A stretch of 64,000 nucleotides of DNA from Candidatus Poseidoniaceae archaeon. Lineage in GTDB: Archaea > Thermoplasmatota > Poseidoniia > Poseidoniales > Poseidoniaceae. The position numbers and the translations under genes were made by a program. Numbering within the stretch: position 1 is the stretch's first letter; the number at the start of each line of letters is the position of its first letter. Below, one piece after another: positions 1 to 7,999 of this stretch. The DNA lies in NCBI GenBank assembly GCA_030747695.1, contig JASLKG010000007.1, positions 66,261 to 130,260 on the forward strand. Reading direction: 5' to 3'. The notes beneath the pieces were generated by a model. That model saw nothing but the letters and a program-made list of their open reading frames with translations. It was not told the DNA's origin and made no database searches.

Positions 1-137
1 AATTTTGAGAGTGGAACTCCAATCATTAGTCCAAGAACAAAGATTCCGGCAATGATTTTTGCTCGGGAACGTATTTGTTTCGTAATTGAATTAATGGCAT
101 TTCTTATTGAGGGATCGATAAGTTCACCTTCTGACAT
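1..137 (-). CDS. Truncated membrane protein, N-terminal end only (possibly TatC)
   Basis: Only the first 45 codons lie in the window; the gene runs off the left edge. It starts at the ATG at 135-137, directly after the stop codon of the upstream PAP2 gene, so the two are probably co-transcribed. The fragment has a polar, charged start (MSEGELIDPSIRNAINS), a basic stretch with KQIRSR, then the beginning of a hydrophobic segment (IIAGIFVLGLMIGVPL). This layout resembles the start of archaeal TatC, the twin-arginine translocase subunit, but too little is present to prove it. Any multi-pass membrane protein with a short cytoplasmic N-terminus would look the same. Confidence 0.35.
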   Translation of the reverse strand, partial: MSEGELIDPSIRNAINSITKQIRSRAKIIAGIFVLGLMIGVPLSK

Positions 138-1574
138 TCATTCCTCCTCCCAGAGGTGCGAAGGCGTTGAGTCATGTAATGGTCGTCCTGCTTGTTTAAG
201 GCGTTTAATCCTATGAATTACAAAGCCAGTCATCCACATAGAAGGCAAGGACAATAACATTGCTAGGTTCATTGCCTCTACATTATATTCGTTTAAGATG
301 CGAACCTCTATTACTTCCTCAGAGTTTTCTGCAGGGTTATGTATTATGATCAGATTCCAGATTTTTGCCTCAGTTGTTACGCTCGTGACAGTCTCTCCCG
401 GTTTTACAGTGTATTCGGTTGAAAGATTTGTTACAACACCCCAATCAATTATTCCGGAATCAGAATCCATTGCTTCAGTTGCAGCATCATTCCAGAGGAT
501 TGCGAATTTCAAGTCTAAACTTTCATGGTAATTTGTAATTGAAGTTGTAATATTCTCTCCATATTCAAGAGGTGTGAGGATTTCAAATGTAGTGTCTCCA
601 CCTCCTAAACGCATGGAAACTCTCTCATCTATGTTGTTTTCTTGATAACTTACAGAGGAGATTACCAAGGATAACATTAGTAATGTGGCAGCACCCTCCC
701 AGAATGTGTGATTGATAACTTTCTTTTTTGTGACGCCTTTGAACATAGAGCCATGATCATTCCTCATTCGAGGTTGTAGATGGTGTATGAATAGAGCACC
801 TATGCCTCCTACCAAAAGCCCAAGAGGAATATCCACTAACCAATGTATACCCAAATACGCGATTGTGAATATGAATAGTATAGTATTAATTACAATGAAT
901 AGGTGATATCTCCAATGTTTCCATTCACGCATAGCAATTCCTTTTTCTTTGCAGTGTAGATAATTTAGCAGTATTATGCCAAAGGGTATAGCTACATGTA
1001 GAGATGGCACAGCATTATCTAATGGGTCATGGCTTGCATAGAACACTGAATACCAGTCATTATGATATAACAAAGCCTTCATTCCAGGAATCCATGAAGA
1101 AGTAACTTCTACATTGAAGAAGAGATAGTATGGGACTGCTAATGCGTAAATTAAAAGATAATTTAGCGTAACTTTGTCAGTAAGGTCACGTTCACCGACA
1201 TATGCAAAGTAAACAGTTGTTATGTAAATCAAAAATAGATAAATAAACAGGTAGTGGAAGTTAAGAAAATCAGTCAACCATAATGATTCAAAAGTCTGTT
1301 GTATCCATAAAGTAGCATTACCTTCAATTTGATATATCCATTCTGTGTAGTTGCCAGTTGAGTTTTTGATGGGCTCATTTAAATTATCAGTAATAGATTT
1401 CCATTTGATAATTACAATATAGCCAATAGCATGCAAGTAGTAACGTTTTTCATGAATTTCTTTTGCAAACCGCTCGAATGGAGTTCGAGACTCCTTATGG
1501 TTTAATGTGAAAATCCAACAAATTAGTGGAGTAAGAATCAGAATGATTCCCATCATCACCCAATACGGACTCAT
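138..1574 (-). CDS. PAP2-superfamily membrane protein with C-terminal extracytoplasmic domain
   Basis: Multi-pass membrane protein with the two signature motifs of the PAP2/inositolphosphotransferase superfamily: a PSLHV motif, where the His is a catalytic residue in the family, and further on a GIHWLVDIPLG motif with the second His and an Asp. These enzymes remove or transfer phosphate groups on lipids. The first part carries about seven hydrophobic helices. After the PAP2 core come another helix, a region of about 110 polar residues probably facing outside, and a last helix with a basic tail. An upstream in-frame ATG at 1587-1589 lies inside a perfect hairpin, so I prefer the ATG at 1574, which gives MSPYWVMMG. 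The substrate cannot be told from sequence; the outer domain is not one I recognise. Confidence 0.7.
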   Translation of the reverse strand: MSPYWVMMGIILILTPLICWIFTLNHKESRTPFERFAKEIHEKRYYLHAIGYIVIIKWKSITDNLNEPIKNSTGNYTEWIYQIEGNATLWIQQTFESLWLTDFLNFHYLFIYLFLIYITTVYFAYVGERDLTDKVTLNYLLIYALAVPYYLFFNVEVTSSWIPGMKALLYHNDWYSVFYASHDPLDNAVPSLHVAIPFGIILLNYLHCKEKGIAMREWKHWRYHLFIVINTILFIFTIAYLGIHWLVDIPLGLLVGGIGALFIHHLQPRMRNDHGSMFKGVTKKKVINHTFWEGAATLLMLSLVISSVSYQENNIDERVSMRLGGGDTTFEILTPLEYGENITTSITNYHESLDLKFAILWNDAATEAMDSDSGIIDWGVVTNLSTEYTVKPGETVTSVTTEAKIWNLIIIHNPAENSEEVIEVRILNEYNVEAMNLAMLLSLPSMWMTGFVIHRIKRLKQAGRPLHDSTPSHLWEEE

Positions 1575-1586
1575 TATTGCGAACCC

Positions 1587-1603
1587 CATAGCCTTCGGCT
1601 ATG
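1587..1603 (-). terminator. Perfect 7-bp hairpin between two minus-strand genes
   Basis: CATAGCC and GGCTATG form a perfect 7-bp stem with a three-base loop. The hairpin lies just downstream of the stop codon of the UMF1 transporter gene and just before the PAP2 gene. It could end or attenuate transcription of the transporter gene, or mask the first ATG of the next gene, which it contains. No long T run follows, so a classical terminator is not certain. Confidence 0.4.
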
Positions 1604-1610
1604 ATAGTTT

Positions 1611-3350
1611 TCACTCACCACTAGTGGAACGGTTTCTTTCATCCTCTGCTTTGGCCACTGCGATTCCATCTTCGACATCGATCCTACGAAGCAATATTGC
1701 GCCACCAACAATTAGTAGTGATATTGAGAAGATACCTACTCTAGAATCAAACATTGTCGTCATCAGGCCATAGAGTAGTGGCCCGATTAGTGCAGCAACC
1801 TTTCCGAAGAATCCGAAGAATCCGAAGAATTCTGCAGACCTAGTTTCAGGGACCATTTGTCCGAATAATGATCTCGAAAGACCTTGCGAGCCTCCGAGAA
1901 GCGCTCCTGCTAAAGCTCCAAGGATTAGGAACTGGATTGTTACGGAAATTCCGAGTGGCTCCCATACCCAATCTCTTGCAGTCTGTGGGACGAAATCGAT
2001 GTAACCATCACCTAGAGTGGTGGGGTGTCCTTCTCCAATATTTCTCTCTCCATCGAGTTCTCCTCCACTAATACTCATCGAGAATCTAGTATCTGAAATC
2101 GAATCTATCAGGGCCTGTAGTGCTACTAAGTCAGTCACATTTGCACCATCAGACCATTGGTAAGTTGCTCCTGTTGTGATATATTTGTTCAATTTGAGTG
2201 GAAGAACATCAAGATGTTCTAGCGCCCAGTCTTGTTCTTCATCGTCAGGGTCCTGTGCAATTTCAGGCGCATTATCAGCGACTAAAGTGTAGTGCCCTTC
2301 GTCTTCATCCCAGGTTGCTTGCAACCCAAACTCTTCGTGAGTATCGGGTACAAGTGGTGCAAAAGAAAGAGCCCCGATGATTACTGCGCACCAACATACT
2401 AGCGAGAATTGAAGTGCTTTCTTGGTACTCCATTTTTCTGCGAGTTTAGTAAATCCAATTGCTGCTGGAGCTGCTACGAATTGGATAATCATTATTGTTA
2501 GAATTAGGTCAAACATTGTAATCCCAAGCACTGATACTCCAAATACACCTGCTAAAGCAGTAACTGAATTTATACCGTCGATAAACAAGAAGTATGCTAG
2601 CATGTATAGGAATAATGTGTTGAATGATTTGTACTCCTTGAGTGTCGAGATTACTTCGGACAATGCTAATTTGCTTGACTCTTTGATTCCAAGAGAGTCC
2701 ATCTCATTTTCGATGTGAGGTTCTGGCACCCATTTGAATGTCAACATTGCAAATCCTAGCCACCAAAGACCGGATGTCGCCATAGCTGCTTGCATTGCCC
2801 AATCTGCATAGTTAGTCATTATTAGTAAACCAAGATGCGCTACGAGGAGTATACCGCCTCCAAAATAGCCGTATGCAAACGCTTTGTTTGAGATTTCGTC
2901 CATTTGTTCTTCAGTCCCCATGTGTGGGAGTAATGAATTGTAGAACACTCCGGCACCATTCAAACCGACATTTGCAAATATGAAACAAATTAGCAACCAA
3001 ACCCATTGGTATGATACTCCGAGCCATGGAGCTACAGCAAGTAAAATCGTTGAGCCTGCGCCGAGGTAGGTAAGGATCTTCAACCACCACATTTTGATCA
3101 TGCGTCGGTCAGCAATGACTCCAAATGAGGGGGACATCATTGCAACAATGAATGCGGCAACAGATACAGATATCGAAAATATTGCATCAGCAGTCCATTC
3201 TGCACCCAAAATTACTGTGGTCAAACCATTTGCTTTCAGAAATAGGAATGTGAACCAGCCCGGTAGAATTGCAGTAGTAACAGAGGTTTCAAATGCGCTC
3301 TTACCCCAGTCATAAAAACAGTAACCTTGTATTCGCTTGTCTTGCTCCAT
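1611..3350 (-). CDS. MFS transporter, UMF1/Atg22-like family
   Basis: The N-terminus has the family hallmark: a tyrosine-aspartate-tryptophan (YDWGKSAFETSV) followed by an ILPGWF motif, as in bacterial UMF1 and fungal Atg22 permeases. A later GGSQGLSRSLFGQ motif followed by an EFFGFF motif is also typical. About 12 hydrophobic helices are visible. Unusual is a polar, acidic insertion of roughly 130 residues between two helices in the second half, with no transmembrane character, presumably an extracytoplasmic domain. Family members export amino acids or have unknown substrates. The start ATG at 3350 fits the expected short cytoplasmic N-terminus. The next gene on the other side is divergent, so 3351-3440 must hold both promoters. 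Confidence 0.75.
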   Translation of the reverse strand: MEQDKRIQGYCFYDWGKSAFETSVTTAILPGWFTFLFLKANGLTTVILGAEWTADAIFSISVSVAAFIVAMMSPSFGVIADRRMIKMWWLKILTYLGAGSTILLAVAPWLGVSYQWVWLLICFIFANVGLNGAGVFYNSLLPHMGTEEQMDEISNKAFAYGYFGGGILLVAHLGLLIMTNYADWAMQAAMATSGLWWLGFAMLTFKWVPEPHIENEMDSLGIKESSKLALSEVISTLKEYKSFNTLFLYMLAYFLFIDGINSVTALAGVFGVSVLGITMFDLILTIMIIQFVAAPAAIGFTKLAEKWSTKKALQFSLVCWCAVIIGALSFAPLVPDTHEEFGLQATWDEDEGHYTLVADNAPEIAQDPDDEEQDWALEHLDVLPLKLNKYITTGATYQWSDGANVTDLVALQALIDSISDTRFSMSISGGELDGERNIGEGHPTTLGDGYIDFVPQTARDWVWEPLGISVTIQFLILGALAGALLGGSQGLSRSLFGQMVPETRSAEFFGFFGFFGKVAALIGPLLYGLMTTMFDSRVGIFSISLLIVGGAILLRRIDVEDGIAVAKAEDERNRSTSGE

Positions 3351-3440
3351 AGCCCGCTATAATCCAATCACGCTTAAGATAGTTGGGCCGGACATTCTTT
3401 ATTCCACATCATTCAAAAGTGGATTCAAAGGCGCGATACT

Positions 3441-4454
3441 ATGGTCTGGGTACAACCTCCCGAGAATACCCATCATTCCTTAGTCGAAGCAATAAACCGC
3501 TTCGATGGAGTGGAATTTGATCTCAGATTAACTTCAGATAATGAGTTAATAATACACCATGATAACAAAATTTCCATTCCATCTGACCAACTTGAAGGAA
3601 GGTCTCCTTATATTGAGCATTGGAGTTTAGATGAGTTAACGGATATTGGTTTTACTTCGTTAAACAATCTCATGGATGACAAAAAATGGTTAGAGCCTTG
3701 GAGGGATCAATCTCGCAGTGTAATTCTTGAAATAAAGAGACCATCACCAAAAGTCGTAAAGGATACAGTCCCAACAATGGCCAAAGTTATGAAATTAGCA
3801 ACAAATATTCTTGATGATGCTAAGATTCCAAATGAGTCAAGTGTGTTTTATGCATTCCACAGAGAAATGTCGAAAATAGTAAAATCTTCTGGCTCTAATC
3901 GTTCATGGTCACGCTTGTTACCTGTAGTCGCTAGAAGTGGTTCGCATAATAGTAAAAGAATACGGGCAATTCCAGAATTTGTATACTATTCATTTGGAAG
4001 GTTATTAAGAACACAAAAGAATTCAGGTTCCCCAATGATGCCATGTGCTGTTGATTATTTTGAAGGGATAAAACGATTTACACATTTGGGCGCTCCAATA
4101 GGTCTAACGGGTAGTGGCAGGAAAAGATTAGACAAAATACGAGGCGACTATCCAGTTTATGTGTGGCCAGGGCATCCTCATCTTGAAAGGAAATTGATCG
4201 AGGCTGGATGTTCTGTACTGACAGATTATGCTGAACCAAACTTGACCCTGCCCGATGGCTCAATACGTTGGGAAAGACCAGCAACAATGCCATTAACGCA
4301 AGAGCAATGGAAAGATTTGGGTAAAGGAATATTTCCAAAAGATGTTCCCCAATGGCATGAAGAAAATGAAGGTGTATTGGGCTGGAGACCTGCACGAATG
4401 ATTGGTCATAGAGGTTGTGGAAAAACAACTAGGCCTATTTTTCATTCAATGTGA
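3441..4454 (+). CDS. Glycerophosphodiester phosphodiesterase-like protein, apparently circularly permuted
   Basis: GDPD enzymes hydrolyse glycerophosphodiesters to glycerol phosphate and an alcohol, using a TIM barrel. The core motifs are clear: ENT at residues 8-10, the metal-binding EFD at 25-27, HD at 40-41, an ILEIKRP strand near residue 100, and a late GCSVLTDYAEPN strand. The HRG motif that should open the domain is absent from the N-terminus; reading upstream in frame to the stop at 3375 gives none. Instead IGHRGCGKT occurs at residues 321-329, next to the C-terminus. This is what a circular permutation between strand beta-1 and the ENT loop would give. The last 13 bases overlap the convergent citrate synthase gene. 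The protein has no signal peptide and is probably cytoplasmic. Confidence 0.75.
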   Translation: MVWVQPPENTHHSLVEAINRFDGVEFDLRLTSDNELIIHHDNKISIPSDQLEGRSPYIEHWSLDELTDIGFTSLNNLMDDKKWLEPWRDQSRSVILEIKRPSPKVVKDTVPTMAKVMKLATNILDDAKIPNESSVFYAFHREMSKIVKSSGSNRSWSRLLPVVARSGSHNSKRIRAIPEFVYYSFGRLLRTQKNSGSPMMPCAVDYFEGIKRFTHLGAPIGLTGSGRKRLDKIRGDYPVYVWPGHPHLERKLIEAGCSVLTDYAEPNLTLPDGSIRWERPATMPLTQEQWKDLGKGIFPKDVPQWHEENEGVLGWRPARMIGHRGCGKTTRPIFHSM

Positions 4455-5608
4455 CGAAGTGATTGTTCTTCAGCAATATATTTCGGACGATATATTGGGA
4501 CACCCTTTCCATTCCGCATAACAGTTCGTTCATCTACTATTTGTGCTCCAATACCTGCAGTTCTAGCCCAACCAAAGAACGTTGTATAGTACTCAGGATT
4601 ATTTAATCCAACATAATTCAATAGTGTACCACTAGCGATATCTACATTAGCATTAGGATTAGAAATTCTCGGATTTTCAGATAGAACTCTTGGAGCGACT
4701 TCTCTTAGAACTCGAATTATTCTGAAGAATTCATCCTCCGGGCAGATTTCTTCACCTAATGCGAATTGTGCTGCAGCACGAGGGTCTTCAGTTCTGAGAA
4801 CTGCGTGGCCAAAACCAAAAATAGGCCTTTTTGCTTCTAACTCGCCACGTACAAAACGTTCTACTTCAGCAGGATCCGAGGTGCCTATGCGTTGTACAAA
4901 TTCAAAACATGATTGATTAGCTCTGCCATGCAGAGGTCCCGAGAGGGCATTCATTGCACCCGCCATAGCAGAATAAACAGTGGCATGCCCACTTGCAATT
5001 GCTTTACCTGCAAAAGTGGACAAATTCCCGCCCCCATGGTCCATGTGTAAAACCAGATAGGTAGATAGAACTCTATTCATGACAGCTTTGTCGACATTAT
5101 CAAGATCGAGGGTGTTGGTGAATCTTGCAATTAATGGCAGTGTTAAATCATCCTCAGGAATATTAGCAATTCTTCCCTCTCTATATCTGAATATTAACCC
5201 CATCAGACGAGGCATTCTAGCAATCAAGTTCAAAGCATCCTCTGCCCAATCATTCGTAGTATTTGACATTCCCATAGTATGTAATCCTATAGACAACCAG
5301 TCCATAGGATGGCCATCAACAGGTAATGTCGCCAATACTTCTTCTACAGTGGGAGGCAGCGCTCCTCTAGATTTCAAATTCTCTCTGAATGATACAGATT
5401 GTTCAAGATTAGGTAATTCTTTGTAGAATAGCAAGTAAATTACATCTTCTGGTGCAAGCATTGCTAATTCATTTATTGGATATCCGCAATAATGTACACC
5501 TTCAGTTGGAGTTACGTATGATGTTCGACATGTACCTACAGGGACGCCGCGCATTCCCGTGTTCAGATGGGAAGTGGTTAGGTCTAGCAGTTTTTCGCCA
5601 TCAGACAT
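4442..5608 (-). CDS. gltA: Citrate synthase family protein
   Basis: Condenses oxaloacetate with acetyl-CoA at the entry of the citric acid cycle. The 388-residue length is usual for the archaeal/Gram-positive type. Visible family motifs are HMDHGGGNLSTFAG, the GPLHGRANQ active-site histidine loop, FGFGHAVLRTEDPRA with the second histidine, and NVDIASG with the catalytic aspartate. The start ATG at 5608 gives the expected N-terminal arm with the EGVHYCGYPINELA strand. A 2-methylcitrate synthase cannot be ruled out, because the families differ only subtly, but no propionate-pathway genes are nearby. Its 3' end overlaps the convergent phosphodiesterase gene by 13 bases. It is separated by 109 bases from the upstream YkgJ-type gene, which probably contains its own promoter. 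Confidence 0.85.
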   Translation of the reverse strand: MSDGEKLLDLTTSHLNTGMRGVPVGTCRTSYVTPTEGVHYCGYPINELAMLAPEDVIYLLFYKELPNLEQSVSFRENLKSRGALPPTVEEVLATLPVDGHPMDWLSIGLHTMGMSNTTNDWAEDALNLIARMPRLMGLIFRYREGRIANIPEDDLTLPLIARFTNTLDLDNVDKAVMNRVLSTYLVLHMDHGGGNLSTFAGKAIASGHATVYSAMAGAMNALSGPLHGRANQSCFEFVQRIGTSDPAEVERFVRGELEAKRPIFGFGHAVLRTEDPRAAAQFALGEEICPEDEFFRIIRVLREVAPRVLSENPRISNPNANVDIASGTLLNYVGLNNPEYYTTFFGWARTAGIGAQIVDERTVMRNGKGVPIYRPKYIAEEQSLRHIE

Positions 5609-5717
5609 GCTTAATCACACTCGAGTAGTACACGGAATCACCACCATGGTATAAGCGCAACGCAGATTAGGTACAATTCAAATGAGACAAGTGTTTTTTG
5701 TAACACCTAATTAATCA

Positions 5718-6182
5718 TCATCTTTGATACGGAGGCCATTGTCGAAAACCTCTAGTCGCATCGCGGTCTTTGATGATTCTCATTTTTATTGATTCTCCAT
5801 CAATAATTAATGCATCTTCAGAAGAAAGTCCAGGACATTCTTCCACGGTATTTGACCAAGATCTTACACTCCTCAAATTTTCTCCCCAGAAAGGGTATGA
5901 CCGGCATTGTGTGGGTCTTGCCTGGTAGTTAACACATTTCTTATTGGCATCTAGATATATGCAGACCTCGGTAATTGGGTCTGATTTTAATATATATCTT
6001 CCATCAAGAGTTTGCCTACAATCCCTTTCCAACCAATCTTCGACAGTCAATCCTAAATGTGAAGCCATCTTTTTTGCATCTGTTGGATGCAAGTATACAA
6101 TCCCTCCAGGTTCATCACAACATTTACCACAATCAGTTTGACAGGAGAATGGAACTCCATTCATCCACCATGCTTTACTCAT
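5718..6182 (-). CDS. YkgJ-family cysteine-cluster protein
   Basis: Small soluble protein with the CxxxCxxCC cluster near its N-terminus (CQTDCGKCC), a middle cysteine in EVCIYL, and further cysteines in KKCVNYQARPTQCRSYPFW. This is the pattern of the YkgJ/UPF0153 family, whose members are thought to bind zinc or an iron-sulfur cluster; their biochemical role is not well defined. The 154-residue length is typical. The ATG at 6182 overlaps the stop codon of the upstream AAA+ ATPase gene by four bases, so the two are translationally coupled and belong to one operon with the DUF835 gene. Confidence 0.8.
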   Translation of the reverse strand: MSKAWWMNGVPFSCQTDCGKCCDEPGGIVYLHPTDAKKMASHLGLTVEDWLERDCRQTLDGRYILKSDPITEVCIYLDANKKCVNYQARPTQCRSYPFWGENLRSVRSWSNTVEECPGLSSEDALIIDGESIKMRIIKDRDATRGFRQWPPYQR

Positions 6183-7999
6183 TCTTCTTCACCTGAAGGA
6201 GATAGAACAGTGACAGGTGTGAGTTTTGATAATACAGGCTTATTGCCAACTAAATCACTCATATCTACATTGTCTGCATTAATGTGCCATTCGCCCTCAG
6301 GTGTGTAATCATCTAGATATTTTAATTCCAAATCGATTTCTTGGAGTCTATCTGCGATATTAATCAATTCATCTACACCGGCACCCTTACTCTTTTCAGC
6401 AAGAATAAACATTTCTTCTTCAAGTTCTGCTAACATCAGTGCCTCATTTTGTTGTTCCAATTGTGAATTTTCAAACATATCTTCTGTAATGTGGTCAATA
6501 CTTGCAGTTGTTTCGCGTGCACGGACTGAATCAAAACCATCAAGATTAGAGGTACGTTCGATTAAGAATTGATCACGTTCGTCAACTGTCAATGTGTGAT
6601 CAACATGCGGCAATAGAGCTTGGTCAGTCAACCTATCAATTAACTCATCATTCTCAGATGGAGTAATGTCCGGTACTTCCCAATCGTCAACAATTTCAGC
6701 AATTGGTACATGTAAGTCTACCCCTCCAATATCTGATTTGGTGTATACTACATCTAGTGCTTCACCAACCACTCTATCTGCTAAATCTTTGAGGCTTTCA
6801 CGCTCAAGGATAATGTCGGACTCGCTTCTTGCAACAATTTCCCCAGCAAGAATTCGTGATATATCTCGAGAATCCAAGATTTCTTCACCTGCATCGAATG
6901 CTAGAGCAACTTTCTCGAATGCCGAATCTGTACTTCTCCAATCACCATCTCCACTACTAACGATTTGCGCCAACATTTCATCACTGAGCAAAAGGGATCT
7001 TCCAGAACTAGATTTTCTAAGATGTGTCATAAGTGAAGATTTTGAAGGCATATGGATTCTCACTGTAACTGCTGAACGCATAATTTCCCATAATCTCCCA
7101 TTAGACAACTCATCAATCGTTTTTCTAGATGTACATACAATTTGAACACCGTGATTTAGTGCGAGATCAATCATCATTCCGAATTCGGAAGCCAAATCAC
7201 CTTTTATCAAATGTAAATCATCTACTGCAAGCATAGTAGCATGTGCCATTGAATCCTGCCAGCCATCTGGTAGTTTTTCTAAACCTGAAATAGCGGCAGA
7301 GTTGATCAAATGCACATTCCCATCACCCCGTCTTATCATTCCTTGTGCACACGCTGAAATTAAGTGAGAACGCCCCACGCCTTCATCACCAACGATCAGT
7401 AGGGGATTCAGAGTAGTCCCGGGTGCATCGACAACTTTTTCTGCTGCGATTGAAGCTTTCAAATTTTCATCAATAACATGCCAATTCTGCCAAGTTTTGT
7501 TTGTAGATAATGTGAGCAGAGGGGGCCATGTGGGGGTAAAGTCTGCTTTCGAATATGCGTGTTTAATATCATTCGTGGCGTAACCTCTTTGTTCATCTAA
7601 GATATCAGCCCACACCGGCTTACCATCAGACATAATTCCAATAGAACTACCCAGCACTTCATTATCTATTGGCTGAGGTATTTGTCTGTCACGTAAAGAT
7701 GCAAGTCTATGTGCTGCAATCTCCGATAGAGAATCATGATCATTATTGTCGAGCTTAATTACTGATTTAAATTCTGAATTTGTGCCAAGTATCTGATTTG
7801 CAATGCTATCGTAGACAGGCCTTTCACGTACGTTTGTACGGGATAACAAGTCACCTTCTCTGGGATCATCTGTTGACATAATACCCCTTAAACGATACAA
7901 TGGAGATAAAGCGAGTCTTCCGTCAGTATCCTCTCTCCCAAGGGCATTACGTGCGCCTGCCATTGCAAGTTTGAGACGTTCTGAACGCGAATTAGTCAT
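6179..7999 (-). CDS. DnaA-like AAA+ ATPase with arginine in the Walker A motif
   Basis: The middle of this 606-residue protein (about 165-385) looks like the ATPase domain of the bacterial replication initiator DnaA: GDEGVGRSHL at 204-213 as Walker A, LAVDDLHLI as Walker B with D260-D261, and an IVCTSR sensor-1 strand near 287. The invariant Walker A lysine is replaced by arginine (R210), so ATP binding may be altered. There is no sign of the DnaA C-terminal DNA-binding HTH; instead the last 200 residues are acidic, with a helical stretch near 520-560 that may be a coiled coil. The N-terminal 160 residues are not recognised. The start overlaps the end of the DUF835 gene by eight bases and the stop overlaps the YkgJ gene by four. 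The role is unknown; I would not call it a replication initiator. Confidence 0.65.
   Translation of the reverse strand: MTNSRSERLKLAMAGARNALGREDTDGRLALSPLYRLRGIMSTDDPREGDLLSRTNVRERPVYDSIANQILGTNSEFKSVIKLDNNDHDSLSEIAAHRLASLRDRQIPQPIDNEVLGSSIGIMSDGKPVWADILDEQRGYATNDIKHAYSKADFTPTWPPLLTLSTNKTWQNWHVIDENLKASIAAEKVVDAPGTTLNPLLIVGDEGVGRSHLISACAQGMIRRGDGNVHLINSAAISGLEKLPDGWQDSMAHATMLAVDDLHLIKGDLASEFGMMIDLALNHGVQIVCTSRKTIDELSNGRLWEIMRSAVTVRIHMPSKSSLMTHLRKSSSGRSLLLSDEMLAQIVSSGDGDWRSTDSAFEKVALAFDAGEEILDSRDISRILAGEIVARSESDIILERESLKDLADRVVGEALDVVYTKSDIGGVDLHVPIAEIVDDWEVPDITPSENDELIDRLTDQALLPHVDHTLTVDERDQFLIERTSNLDGFDSVRARETTASIDHITEDMFENSQLEQQNEALMLAELEEEMFILAEKSKGAGVDELINIADRLQEIDLELKYLDDYTPEGEWHINADNVDMSDLVGNKPVLSKLTPVTVLSPSGEEE

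Noticed and set aside
6666-7145. A 159-codon plus-strand frame inside the DnaA-like ATPase gene
   Set aside because: It lies wholly opposite a well-supported gene and encodes a Ser/Thr-rich sequence without motifs.
6179-7999. Calling the AAA+ protein a replication initiator (DnaA)
   Set aside because: The DNA-binding HTH is absent and Walker A is altered; only the ATPase core is similar.
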